A stretch of DNA of 64,000 nucleotides from Sternotherus odoratus (taxonomy: Eukaryota; Chordata; Testudines; Kinosternidae). The notes beneath the pieces were generated by a model. It saw only the letters and a list, made by a program, of their open reading frames with translations, ran no database searches and was not told the origin of the DNA. Shown piece after piece: positions 45,126 to 56,110 of this stretch; positions within the stretch are counted from its first letter, which is position 1; each line of letters begins with the position of its first letter. The translations under genes and the position numbers were made by a program. Where the stretch lies: positions 16,219,603 to 16,283,602 of the forward strand of contig JAVMKO010000001.1 in the NCBI GenBank assembly GCA_032164245.1. The letters are read 5' to 3'.

Positions 45126-46396
45126 GAGGCCAGAGGATTTTAATAAACAAATGAGTGAAGGACAAGATAAGGGTGGAATCTCTTTGGGTACAACAGTGAA
45201 ATCACTGAAATGAAAAGTTCCTGAAAAACTGCAGTTTCTTTAAGGAAACTGAGTTTAGAAGGAAATCAGGAGAAGTGTAACTGGATTAAGCACAAAATAT
45301 TGCAGAGTAGCAGTATCCTGGAATAGTAAAAGAGATAGAGGGGCACACCTCTAAGCTACTGCAGGTCTCCCCTCTTAACAGCCAGCCTATAGACAGTTCA
45401 GTTAATTTCTTCCTGTTACTCCCTCTGGATCTTGAAACTGAAGTTATGGAAAATGTGCAACATGTAAAATAGATGAATCCCACCCTCATTTCAGGGCACC
45501 TCCTCTGCTTTTTTGTGTTGTGTGGCCCTATGCACTGCACCTATTTTGCCAGCACAGTTTTATGTTTAGTTCCTTCCACAAGGTGGAGAAATCTTAATCT
45601 CCTAAAGCTATATAACCTTGTTCAAGGAAAACAATGTTCCTGCAGGCCCGGGTATGGCAATAAATTGAATCGCTGTACATAGTTCATTTTGGTAGTCCAG
45701 TGTGGTGCTCATTAAATTAAAATTGCTCATTTTCAATATCTTTGTACTAAAACATCTCTTCTACATTGTAAGTAATCTGGAATGGGTGCTAAAAATGTAG
45801 CAAGTGTGAGCAACAGGCAAGCATGCATAATGCAGCAAAACAAATAGGGCTACGGCAGAGAGAGCCCTGGGGCTGAAGGAGTTTCACTCTCCCCACTGCA
45901 GGCCTGAGCAGGGGGTGTTCTCTTGCTATCCCTGTCCCAGCCCAGAAGCAGGAGGAGTTGGGCTGGAGAAGTTTGTTTCCCCCCACCCGCTAGGAGTTCT
46001 GTGTCCCCCACCAGTGCCCTCCCCCCCCAAGCGGTAACATTTAAATTCTTGCACATGCCCCTGCCTGTAGGTTCCAAGTGATGTTCACTGGTTGGATGGT
46101 GGAGAGCATGGCCTACTCAGATCCTGTCTCAGCCCCTTTTCTGATGGTGCCCAAAACCAGTATAAACCCCTCCGCATACTCTTGAGCCTTAGTCAGGGAG
46201 AGAGAAGCAAGACTGGACCCGTTGAGAGAGTGTACAACAAAGGAAAAATACAGTTTAAATAAATGAAAGGAACACGTAGCTTTAATATGGGATAGAAGTG
46301 GAAGAGAAAATAGCTTCTAAGAGAAAAACCTAAAATTTCAGATGATATTGACATTTTCAAGTATGTCTTGCTGTAATATAATATATGGAGATATAC
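45126..46396. other. Unclassified stretch with a GC-richer block
   Basis: No gene. The block 45840-46060 is GC-rich with C runs ('gttccccccca..', 'ccctccccccccaagcgg') and looks repeat-like. It ends near 'ttaaattcttgcacatgcc', but I do not recognise it. The short frames here lack motifs. Confidence 0.35.
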
Positions 46397-46585
46397 CTAT
46401 CTCATAGAACTGGAAGGACCTTAAAAGGTCATCAAGTCCAGTCCCCTGCCTATACTAGCAGGACCAAGTACTGCCCTGGCAGATGTTTTGCCCCAGATCC
46501 CTAAATGACCCCCTCAGGGATTGAATTTACAACCTTGGGTTTAGCAGGGCAGTGCTCAAACCACTGAGCTATCTCTCTCCCCCCA
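46397..46585 (-). mobile_element. Tortoise pol III (Cry-type) tRNA-derived SINE
   Basis: Reading the minus strand, a tRNA-like head carries an A box TAGCTCAGTGG (complement of 46561-46571). A degraded B box, AATTCAATCC, follows (around 46518-46528). Next come the tRNA-unrelated part ('gggggtcatttagggatctg', 'gggcaaaacatctgcc') and a CR1-type tail ('ggactggacttgatgacct', 'ccttccagttctatgag'). This head, body and tail order is the SINE family of hidden-necked turtles, mobilised by CR1 machinery through the shared tail. It is the best clue to the host lineage. It is a retroposon, not a tRNA gene. Confidence 0.88.
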
Positions 46586-48156
46586 ATCAAATGTGTGTGA
46601 TTTTTGCACTGGGGATTTGAACCAAAAAAAAAAAAAAAAATCAAAGCAATTAATCCAATACTAAACCAAAAATTAAATACAACTTTGTTCTGTTTGTTTG
46701 TTTTTCGTGGAGTGAAGAGAGGATGGTGGGGTTTCAAAACAAAAACAAACAAACAAACAAAAAAAACTGTCTAGACCCGATCTCCAAAATAAAAGAACAA
46801 ATGTCTAAGTGATAGGTAGACAGACAAGACAAGACAGCTCCATGTTTCTGTCTATCATTTATCTTATTAGCATTGATTGGCAAGAGACATTTCAAAAGAA
46901 AAACTGGGGGTTTCCAAATTATATTAAGTCTTGCCTCGCCCCAAATACTCAGGAATGTCACTAAATGTCTTGATTTCAGATTTATCCTGATTTTATCTGC
47001 TTTCATCCTCATTATTACATTTTATTTTGTGAAAGTCATGCTTTGCTTCGTAAAAGTCAAACAGTGCTTTTGGCTGCACAGAAATTAAGGAAGGTGGAGG
47101 GAAATACATTATCTATTGTATACGCCCTGACAGTGAAAATCCACCAAGGAGGCTACAGTTAATGTAACAGAGCTCGTAACACACACTCATTTTTTGGCTA
47201 TGGAAACTTGGCTTAAAAATCTGGCTGAAGGTCAAACACACACAGCAATTGTTATGGAATCCTCCAAGAATGCGAGCCACATTCACATAGCTGCCTCTCT
47301 TAACTTGGAACAATTCAGCACAGTTAGAAACCTCCTTCTAAAAAGGAGTCAAGGATAAAGTAAACATGGCAAATGAATTACCCTCCTCCCTCTTGAGAGG
47401 TCACATTCGAGGTTCACCGCTGATGCAAGATGGTAAAGCCTGTATCGGTGCCCACCTGCTAGGGATTAAACAGTGAGCTACAGTCTCCAGTGCAATCAAT
47501 GCCTAGGCTTTAATGGGCCTAAATTCATCACCGGAAGCTTTGACAAGCCCATAATCCATTCATTAATGTGTGTTAATATGTGCCCTGTGGCACTGTCCTT
47601 ACTTAAAAACAAAAAGTTAGGAGTTAGCATGTGTTATTTGGAGCTGGATGGAGTATAGAACCCGAAGCACTGGGCAGAGGAAAGTTAGCAAAATGGGTTT
47701 TATTGAACTTCTTTATGCAGGATCTTTAGAAAATAAAGATCTGACCCATGCTGCAACAATGCAGTTATTGCTTATAAGCCAGATTCAGGCAGAGCTGCAC
47801 AATCAGTGCGCTGACTTGTTTCAGATGGGCAAGCAATCCCATCTCCTGGGCACCAGTCCTTTTCTGTGCATCCAACCAATGTGCAAGGCTTGGAGAGAAG
47901 GTACAAAGAGCTTGCCCCACACTCCTACCCTTGTGTCTCTGTGTAAAGTCAATCCACAAGAAAGGATAGGCAGAGTGAGGACTGGAGACACTCGGCCAAC
48001 AGAGTAGATGTCCCATGCAAAAGATGGTTGAGCTCCCACTTCTCAAGAGACACAAACATTGATTGAACTACCCAAAATTCTGCCAGGGATTCCCACTGCT
48101 CTGCAAGGTCCCTTTTCACCCCAGCGACATAGACAGCCGCTGTGAGCCACAGTATG
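46586..48156. other. Non-coding stretch
   Basis: Contains an A17 run near 46624 and an (AAAC)n-like tract near 46738-46766. The 119-codon frame at 47648-48007 has no recognisable domain, and two other frames overlap it on the opposite strand. No gene is supported. Confidence 0.45.
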
Positions 48157-49092
48157 TGTGATAAATGAAGGGGGCATGGAGTTAGCTCACTTTTATGGAC
48201 ACCTAATCAGTCAATAGCTGTAAAATCTTTCTTAGTAGCTGTTCTCTAATTGTTCTACCTGTAAAGGGTTAAAAAGTCTCACTGCTATGCATAGGTAAAA
48301 GGAAGTGAGTGGGCACCTGGCCAAAAGAGCCAATGGAAGGCTAGAACTTTTAAAAATTGAAACAAGACTCCCCTTTTGCCTGTCTGTGGTTGTTCTCCCA
48401 GGGAGAGGTGAACAGAGCAGTAGCTATGCCGTAAGAGCTTGGGCCAGGTATGAAAAAAATCATCAGTATCATACCTAGAACTACTTTTTTAAAACCCCAG
48501 ATATGTAAGTAGATCAGGAAATGTCTAGGAAGACACGATTAGGTTCATTCCTTTTATTTCATTATGGCTTGTGGATTCCTCTGTGCTAACCCCAGGTGCT
48601 ATTGTTTTGCTTGTAATCTTTAAGATGAACCTCAGGAAAGCTATTCTTGATGCTTAATCCTTGTTGCTCTTTTAAAATCTAGCAATCGGCTGAGTTTCCA
48701 GATTTATTTTCTTAAAATTTATCAATAAAATTTACCTTTTTTTAAAAAAACAGGATTGAATTTTTGTGTCTTAAGAGGTTTGTGCATGTGTTATTTACTT
48801 AGCTGGTGGCAACAGCTGATTTCCTTTCTCAACTCTTCCCAGGATAGAGGGGGTGAAAGGGCTTGAGGGTACCCCACAGGAAGAAATTACCATATGAACC
48901 TTCCTGGGCTATCAAAGGGATTCTGAACTTGGGTGGTGGCAGCATCTACCAATCCAAGGTCAGTAAAAAACTGTAATCTTGAGAGTTTAATAAAAGTCTG
49001 CAGTGGCCAGCATTAATTTTTAGAATCCTTGTGGGCCCCCACCTTCTGCACTCGAAGTGCCAAAGTGAGGAATTAACCTTAACACCATGACA
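48157..49092 (+). mobile_element. Probable solo LTR of an endogenous retrovirus-like element
   Basis: The segment starts TGTGATAAATGAAGG and ends 'taacaccatgaca', giving TG...CA ends. It has U3-like unique sequence ('ctactgctatgcataggta'-type block near 48281) and a polyadenylation signal AATAAA at 48724-48729 followed by a T-rich stretch. The U5-like region includes 'ggtaccccacaggaagaaa' and 'ggtggtggcagcatctacc'. I remember this ~0.9-kb sequence as a dispersed turtle LTR. No primer-binding site or gag/pol follows, so it is a solo LTR. No convincing flanking duplication is visible, leaving the ends uncertain by a few bases. Confidence 0.6.
48724..48729 (+). promoter_or_regulatory. Polyadenylation signal within the LTR
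   Basis: AATAAA inside the probable solo LTR, at the position expected for the R/U5 side. Assigned by context only. Confidence 0.55.
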
Positions 49093-50003
49093 CTAGGTAT
49101 AATAATTTGACAATAATGCTCAAAACGGGAGGCCCAAGGAGAAGCTAGCAGAGAGATGCAGCCAAGAAGGGCTGAAATGAAGACTCCCAATCTGAATCTG
49201 AATTTGCCTAGACCTTCCAAGGGATTTAAATCTGGTGCTTTGGTCAGAGGATATCTATAATTAAACCATCCAATAAAAAGGCTATAATAATCACAGGTGC
49301 AAACTGCTTGACCATCTACTGGTGACAGTAGACAGTATTCATTTAAGAAAATCATTCTCCTGATCCTCAGCTGTTACAATGACCTTCAATGGAGCTGTAC
49401 TGATTTACTCCACCTAACCAGTGGGGCCATATAGTGTTTGATGGTCTCAAATCAAAAATCTAAAAGTGATTAACAATCATGGAACTTGTGTCTATGCTAG
49501 GAGCAAGGAGTGTGATTCCTACCTAATAGGCTTACAGGGGCCATAGCAGGTTGTCTCTATCATCTCCTACTCAGCTAGGTGCTTTATAAATAGAGGTGGC
49601 TGGAACTTTCTCGACTAGATCTTGTTCACCAAAAACAACTGTTCTGTTGAAGCCAAATCTCTCCATGCAGATTGATGAATTAAAAGAAGATTTTGACAGA
49701 AGGCTCAGGAGGTCCAGAGTTGTCTCTGGTCACCTCTAGAGAGAGGCCTGAATTAAACTCCTGACCTTTGTGACACAGTGTCCTTTTGCAAAACACATTA
49801 TAAAGGTTTTGGTTCCGTTCAACGTGAGATAAAAATAAATTTTGAAACCTCGAAAGGTGTCACAAAATGGAATTGTTGTCCTCTGGCCAGCTCTACGTCC
49901 AACCCTCCTCCAAACCTGCAGTATCCCACAGCTGCCTTCCAGGAAGAAGAGAAGAGCATCCTTTTGAGTCACTGCTCCTCAGTCCATCACTGATATGGAG
50001 GTA
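49093..50003. other. Non-coding stretch
   Basis: No gene or repeat recognised. Overlapping 60-110 codon frames on both strands have no motifs. Confidence 0.5.
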
Positions 50004-50303
50004 CAGAAGACTCTCGGTTATCCAGGATCAGGTTAACCAGGTTGTGGATTAACCAGGATGTCAAAAAAAATACGCACAACTTGCAGGGCCAGCTCTGGCT
50101 TTGTTGCCACCCCAAGCACACACCAAAAACAAACCCCACCAGGGTGCAAGGCAGCCAGTGAATCAACACCCCCTCTTCCGGTACCGGGTAGCAGGTGAAC
50201 CAATCCCCTTCCCCCCATAATTCCTATGGATGGTGATTATCCAGGATTTTATTAACCAGGATTATCTTTTTCCCTATCATCCCAGATAATCGAGAGTCTA
50301 CTG
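50004..50303. mobile_element. Tigger MITE, 300 bp
   Basis: Left end CAGAAGACTCTCGGTTATCC and right end, inverted, CAGTAGACTCTCGATTATCT, with TA on both sides (50002-50003 and 50304-50305). Inner copies of 'ggttaaccaggttgtgg' and 'attaaccaggatta' extend the inverted repeats. It is non-coding and of the same terminal type as the inner element at 15847. The middle ('gctttgttgccaccccaag', 'cacaccaaaaac') is not related to that array. Confidence 0.9.
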
Positions 50304-50654
50304 TATAATGTAGTCGACAGCAACATCTATGACGCTCTCATTCAGACAAGAACATAAGGAATTTCTATATGAAGACATTGGGCAGGCAAGCTGTTTCTTA
50401 CTGACCTGGGAGAGAGGAGCCAGTAACCTCACTAACAAATCTTCTTGATTGCCATTACATTCCCCTTTATGTCTGTATACCCTACTACAAGGAACAGTAC
50501 TACCCTTTTTTTAAACTATCATTTCCTTCCCATTCATGCCACACTGAAGAACACAGCTGTAAATGCAGTTTAGTATTTTATAGTAAGAGGTCAACACACT
50601 ACATGTTACAACAGTGCTTCAGCAATATAGGGGGTGATTACTACATATAAAAGT
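50304..50654. other. Non-coding stretch
   Basis: Nothing recognised between the Tigger MITE and the CR1 segment. Confidence 0.5.
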
Positions 50655-51500
50655 GTAGAAAGGACCGACCTCTGGTGAAGTATTTTAACAAGGGCATTTC
50701 TTGCTTTGTTCTAATGCTTTTGTTTCTGATATCTCTGTATCAAATTCACTGTAGAGTAGCTGTGATGTAGGCATTTTATTGTCACCCACTGTGGTGAAGA
50801 CAGATGCAAAGAAACCATTTATCTGCTCGGCAATCTTCTTCTTTTGATTGGCCCCTTTGCATTTTGGTGGCCTAGCAGGCCCACTGATACTACTTCTGAT
50901 GCACTGGAATAGTTTTAAAGAGGATTTCTTTGTCTTTGTATCATTTGTCTCTTTGTTTTTCAAATTTCCTTTTAGTTTTCTTAATCTCCATTTTACATCC
51001 TACCTTACAAAGTTTGCATGTTCCTTTGTATTAGCCTCACTTGAGCTGGCTTTCCATTATATAAAATACCCTTTGGCCTCAGGAAACTCTCATACCTTGC
51101 CATTGACATTTTTCCCTTTGTGCTTTGTTTCATTTTTTTTTAAATTTTGGTTCTGGGATAAGGATAGATTCGGTCCCTAATCTAAGTCTCGAAGAAGCTT
51201 TCATGCTGATTCTCTAGATTTTAATTTCCTAACTTTTCCCTTAAGGCTGTTTTTAACTTCCTCTTTCCTGTTAAAATCCCCCTTTTTGAAGTTCAGTGTC
51301 ACAATCCTGCCTTTTAGTCTCATGCCACCTGAGTGCATGTCAAACTTGATTATATTATGCTCACTGCTATTTAGTAGCATAACCACACTTACTTTTTGTG
51401 AAAGATTTAGTTCAGGATGTAAGTCAAAACTAGTCTTCCCCCTTTCCAGAATGTACTGCTCCACCAAAAACATGGTCAATCGTCCAAAAAATGAAAGACA
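50655..51500 (-). mobile_element. CR1-group LINE, internal ORF2 segment
   Basis: The minus-strand frame (50963 down to 50685) reads 'KSSLKLFQCIRSSISGP', 'KKKIAEQINGFFASVFT' and 'SEFDTEISETKALE'. It resembles the linker between endonuclease and polymerase in CR1, where '...AE.LN.FFASVFT' is typical. Upstream on that strand (to about 51500) further CR1-like nucleotide blocks follow, including the reverse complement of 'ttttgaagttcagtgtcac' and 'cttgattatattatgctcac'. The copy is truncated on both sides and has several frame breaks. Confidence 0.75.
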
Positions 51501-51837
51501 CAAAAACCCTTTTCTTACTCTTCAATTAATCAAAATATGATCGGTGCCCAAAACTCTGGAAATGTTCCACCAGTGGAAAAGTATCTTGTTGCAAAGCTAC
51601 AGTATTGACATCCCAATGAAAACTACAGGCTGCTCTAAAGATGGGTCTTATATTTCAATATAGGAAATCCCTCAAATTAACAACAAAACAGTGGATGTGT
51701 GGCTAATATGTACTTGTCAGAACATAGTAAACTGTAAACTTTTAACGGCCAACTACTCCTCTCACTATCCTGTTACACATATGGAACTCTGCTGACTTTC
51801 TATTATAACTTATCCTTGTTTATTTTAATTAAAGTAG
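51501..51837. other. Non-coding stretch
   Basis: No feature recognised. Confidence 0.5.
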
Positions 51838-52070
51838 TATCTAGCTGTCCCCAACCAAATTTTTATTCCCTTGTGCTCAGTGCTGTACAAACACAGTGAG
51901 AGATAATGCTTAAAATCTAAACAAGGTGTGACAGACGAAGAGCAGCAGGGGAAACAGAGGCACAGAGAGATAAAGTTGGCTGGTCCAAAGTCACACAGCA
52001 GGTCAGGAACTGAGTCAGAAATAGAACTCAGTCTAGTGCCCTATGCATTGGTTCCAAAGCAATATTATAA
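51838..52070 (-). mobile_element. MIR-like CORE-SINE, nearly complete
   Basis: The plus strand runs through the whole element in reverse: tail 'tgtgctcagtgctgtacaa' and 'acacagtgagagataatgc', core 'gaaacagaggcacagagag' and 'ccaaagtcacacagcaggtc', and tRNA-like head 'agaactcagtctagtgccc' and 'tatgcattggttcc'. One of the best-preserved copies of this SINE here. Confidence 0.85.
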
Positions 52071-53374
52071 AACAATACCAACTTGTTACAAAACTATACA
52101 AACTTCATTTAAACACTGTCAGCCTCGCCTAAACTCCCAACCCTACACTCAGCGATCAAGATGCAACTGATTATCATGCCCTCTGTCAAAAGCTTGAGAA
52201 AGTCCCACTAATTAGGTGGGCTAAGAAGGTCAGCCCACTCAGCATCTACATGCCCAATATGGGAAGTTCCAGAGCTGAGCGTCTTCCATAGAGAAAGATT
52301 TGCCCTCCCCCTCAGTCTTAGGGCGTGTGGGTGACGTATGTCCATTCACTTCCCCTACTACAGAACTGCATTGGGCAGTCTCTAAGCCTACAGCTAGCTT
52401 TATGGCGGTGTGGCAAGGTACTGACAGTGCACCCCCAATTAAATTACAGTGCAGTGAGGCATGGTTAAGGCGAATAAAGTGCCCTACATGACCATATCCC
52501 CTACAAGACTAAATGCCCAAGCAACTTCTCCCACAGCTACGCTACTATTTTTAGCAGTGTAGTGTCCCATTGCTCCTTCCCTCTCCACCCTTCTACTGCC
52601 CGTCAGAACCTTTCCTCACCTCAATGAAAGGGGAGAGGATGTGGAAAAACATTCCGGCAGCATGAAGCAGATGGAGCCTTTCACTTCAGCTTGTAGCTAC
52701 ACAGTGCTGTGACAAGCATGGACATAGCCTGCCTTTCACCGTGTCATGTACGTACATGTATAGAACCCGTACTCTACATGGCTATGAAGACATAGACTAA
52801 GACGGTTAGGCCCTCAACAACTAAAATCAACACCCAAAACTGACCAACTCAGTGCAGTTTTGGGAGCATTCCTGCAATATGATCCTTGCAGTTAACACTA
52901 TTAAATACACTGGCTGTCACATTCTGCACCAGGTCCCGTTTCCCAGTGGTATTCAAATGTAACCTTGTGCCTTGTGGAAATCCAGGCTCTAAATCACAAT
53001 AGCAAGGATGACTATAGCAAACTCTGCCTCTGAAAGGATTAGGTTTCCTCTTCTTATTTTTAACAAATCGATTACAATTCTCTAGGATAAACTGAAAATA
53101 ACAATGAGCTGAATGTTACTGTCCTCACTGAATCTAACTGGGGATCTAAAATATGCCCACTCCCTGCCCCCGCTCTTTTTTAAGGGACACTGGAAGAATG
53201 TCAGAATCCCTTATGTGACAGCAAAACATAGTGCACCAATGTTTGAGCAAGACCCAAAGGGTTGTGTTTGCTAACAGTACATGAAGAAACATATTAAATA
53301 GAATGATCATAGTACATTTACACTTCTTAGCTTCTTTCTCTGCAGAATCAAACAACCTTCCAAACATGAAGTCT
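52071..53374. other. Non-coding stretch
   Basis: No gene or repeat recognised. Confidence 0.5.
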
Positions 53375-53515
53375 TACATTCTCCCTGCGAAGTAGGTATC
53401 ATTTGACAGAAAGGGTAAGTGTCCAGAGTCACACAGCAAGTCAGTGTCAGTCTGTAATAGAACCCAGGTGTCCTCCTTAATCACTAGATCTCCCCCCTTC
53501 CTCTGAACATATGAG
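53375..53515 (-). mobile_element. MIR-like SINE fragment
   Basis: The plus strand 'aagtaggtatcatttgacag', 'aaagggtaagtgtccagag', 'tcacacagcaagtcagtg', 'atagaacccaggtgtcctcc' and 'ttaatcactagat' is the antisense MIR core and tRNA-like head. Confidence 0.8.
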
Positions 53516-53605
53516 GATTATTTTTTCCAACAGTGTTATTTTGAACTTTATTGCCACAAAAAAAGGACACATGAAACATGTATTGGATTCGTTACCCTAT
53601 ACCCC

Positions 53606-53716
53606 ACATAGTCATTTACACCAGAATAAAGTGGGTGTAAAATCTTACAAAAACTGAATCACATTATTTTACACCCACTTTGTATTCATTTCACACTGAT
53701 TGTAAATGACTATGCA
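53606..53716. repeat. Foldback repeat, ~50-bp imperfect arms
   Basis: 'catagtcatttacacc' at the left is matched inversely by 'gtaaatgactatgc' at the right. 'aaagtgggtgtaaaat' (53627) is the exact reverse complement of 'attttacacccacttt' (53665). It is probably a small palindromic interspersed element, related in style to the 'atttacacc' family. Confidence 0.8.
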
Positions 53717-54785
53717 AGGTGCAGACTAATGGCGATTCAGAGCCACAATGTTCTCATTAAAGGCTTGCAGACAATTTTCTTGAGGTGTAGGTGGTGACAT
53801 ATACTTTCTTTCAAAAAAAAAAAGAAGAAGAGAGACAAAAAATCTATTAAGCATGACTAAATATTTCTCTGAAAAATTACCACCAGATGCACACAATTCT
53901 CAGTGTAATAAATTGGCTGACTAATGATCTGGGATGATACAGTAGCTGCTATAAATGTTTGTATGCAACACCATTTATTTCTCAGACATTTTCTGAAGTT
54001 GTTTGTCTTGTCTGAGAATCAATGCATCAAGAAAAGGAAATGGTGGAATGTCATTTTTCAAAGCATACTCTGTAAATAGAAGACATTTATTAAAACTCAA
54101 CTATGGACTGATTATCATTCATTTTCAATTGCATGCCATAAACATATAGATGAAACATAAGCACTACACTAGCATTAACAGATGAATAGACTCCTCTTTT
54201 GTTAATAGCACACAATTTCCAAGTGGCCAGCACCCAAGTTCAATGGGACACGATGTAGCACCAGATTTTTTTTAAAAAAAATAGAACAGGGTTGTATTGA
54301 GATTATATAAGGAAGTTATTATATTGGCTAAATAAGGGCCAGATCTGGAAAAATACTACAACCTTTTCTAGCTGCAAAAGCCCTTGAAAGCTGGGAATAT
54401 TTGCAGAGAAATTGTCATCCTACCACTGAAGCCAAAGAGATAAAATCCTACAGCTTTGTGGTGGCATGTTCTAGAGATGCTTGGGGAAAAGAGCATATAA
54501 ATATCATTCCCCCAATAGCTGATGGCTGCTCCATTGCTCCCTTTCTTGGAAGCCAGTCCCATCTCCACATGCACACAGCCCATGTGAAATGCTAAGGCCT
54601 CATAGGCTACTCCCTGTCCCGGTAGGAAGATACTAATTCACGTGTGTGCGTTTGCACATGTGGAATAGTCCTCTAACCTTCCTACCCTCACTAGAAAGAG
54701 GGATACTGAAATACATTATGTGGCCACTACCAAGAGATTCCTCCTCTTAGAACAATGGGAAGCATTTTTTTATGTTTTGCATTTA
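53717..54785. other. Non-coding stretch
   Basis: No feature recognised. Includes an A-rich tract near 53811-53835. Confidence 0.5.
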
Positions 54786-55010
54786 GACTCATAGATTTTA
54801 AGGTCAAAAGGAACCATTATGATCATCAAGTCTGATCTCCTGCACAACACAGGCCACAGAATCTCAGCCACCCACGCCTGTAATAAACTCCTAATCTATG
54901 TCTGAGCTACTGAAGTCCGCAAATCATGTTTAAAGACTCCAAGGTGTAGAGAATCCTCAAGCAAGTGAACCATGCCCTATGCTGCAGGGGAAGATTAATA
55001 ATTTGATTTT
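54786..55010 (-). mobile_element. CR1 LINE 3' end
   Basis: The plus strand 'actcatagattttaaggtc', 'accattatgatcatcaagtc', 'tgatctcctgcacaacaca', 'ggccacagaatctcagcca', 'cctaatctatgtctgagc' and 'gagaatcctcaagcaagtg' is the antisense of the 3' untranslated region of an abundant turtle CR1 subfamily. It differs from the tails at 22672 and 57700. Confidence 0.85.
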
Positions 55011-55549
55011 TAAAGGTTTTCAACAGTCTTGAATAAGATTCAGCTCATTCATGCTGGAGACTGATGTCCTTTATTTGTCCAAGGAACAGGTACAGGGTAC
55101 AGCAAAATTGCCCACACTGACCTGCCCATTATTCCTCACCCCTATTTAAGAGAAGTCACCTGTAGGGTTAAGAATCAGTTCATTCTCAAAATCCAGGCTG
55201 TTTTTCTTTTTTGGACATTCCTACCCAGCGTGGCAGTTACTGCTAATTGGGAAGATGACTTAATGATATGGACACCTGTCCATTAAGAAAGAGACTGAGA
55301 CCACCAACTATTTGCACATAAGCCATGACAGAGCCTGCAGATGGTAACAATTTTCAATATTTCTGGGCTGGATTGTATTCAGCCTGATGATCTAGGGGTG
55401 AAAGGGTATATTATCCTGCTACTGATCCCTCGAGCTATCCAGTTCTCTAACTCTTTGGATTTGGAATTGGATCAACTGAATACTACTAATTTAAAGAAAC
55501 ATTCCAGTCCATCTACTTACATAGCCCTCACCCCATAATATCTGAGTAC
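55011..55549. other. Non-coding stretch
   Basis: No gene or transposon recognised. Confidence 0.5.
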
Positions 55550-55740
55550 CTTACAACTGCTCATGCATTATACCTTCACAAGTCAGTGTAATATTTTCCT
55601 CATTTTATAGATGGGAAACTGAGGTAGAGGATAAATTAAGTGAATTGTCCAACTTCAGACTCAAGTCATTTGTGGTTAAGCTGGGAATTGAACCAGGGTC
55701 TCCTGAGGCCCAGTCCAGAGTGTTGCCTATTAAATTTTCC
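55550..55740 (-). mobile_element. MIR-like SINE
   Basis: The plus strand 'gtaccttacaactgctcatg', 'cctcattttatagatggg', 'aaactgaggtagaggataa', 'gggaattgaaccagggtct' and 'cctgaggcccagtccag' gives the antisense of core plus tRNA-like head. A clear but diverged copy. Confidence 0.85.
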
Positions 55741-55874
55741 ATTCTGAAGGTGTTAGAACAGGTTGAATATTTTTGGATTAAAGAGTTTTCCATCAAAATG
55801 TAAACTTTTTTTTTTGCAAATGTATTGATTTCAATCAATATTTTTAAGAGAAAAAGTTATGGCTCTTTTACAGG
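55741..55874. other. Short AT-rich spacer
   Basis: No feature recognised. Confidence 0.5.
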
Positions 55875-55975
55875 AGCTGGTGGGTGAGATTCTGTGGCCT
55901 GCAACATGCCGGAGGTCAGAATAGGTGATCATAATTGTCCTTCTTGGTGCTAAAGTCTATCAGTCTATGAGCTGG
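55875..55975 (+). mobile_element. CR1 3' terminal fragment
   Basis: 'ctggtgggtgagattctgtg', 'gcctgcaacatgccggagg', 'tcagaataggtgatcataat', 'tgtccttcttggtgctaaag' and 'tctatcagtctatgag' is the last ~100 bases of CR1, of the same subfamily tail as 54786-55010 in opposite orientation. Confidence 0.8.
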
Positions 55976-56004
55976 GAGAAGAAAGGTCTTCACATTTAGG
56001 CACC

Positions 56005-56110
56005 AATAGATCTTTTAAATATGCCCTTAAGTGACTTGCTCAAGGTCGTATAGGAACTGACCCCAGATATAAGTCCCATGCCAGTGTCTTAATCACAGAA
56101 CCATGCTTTC
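56005..56110 (-). mobile_element. MIR-like SINE fragment
   Basis: The plus strand 'aagtgacttgctcaaggtcg', 'tataggaactgaccccaga', 'tgccagtgtcttaatcacag' and 'aaccatgct' matches the antisense MIR head and core. Confidence 0.8.

Noticed and set aside
46518..46571. Possible tRNA gene (A and B boxes on the minus strand)
   Set aside because: The boxes belong to the head of a SINE with body and CR1-type tail. The cloverleaf is not complete.
47648..48007. 119-codon plus-strand frame outside obvious repeats
   Set aside because: No recognisable motif, no splice or promoter context, and overlapping frames of similar length on the other strand. A conserved exon cannot be excluded without comparison to other species.
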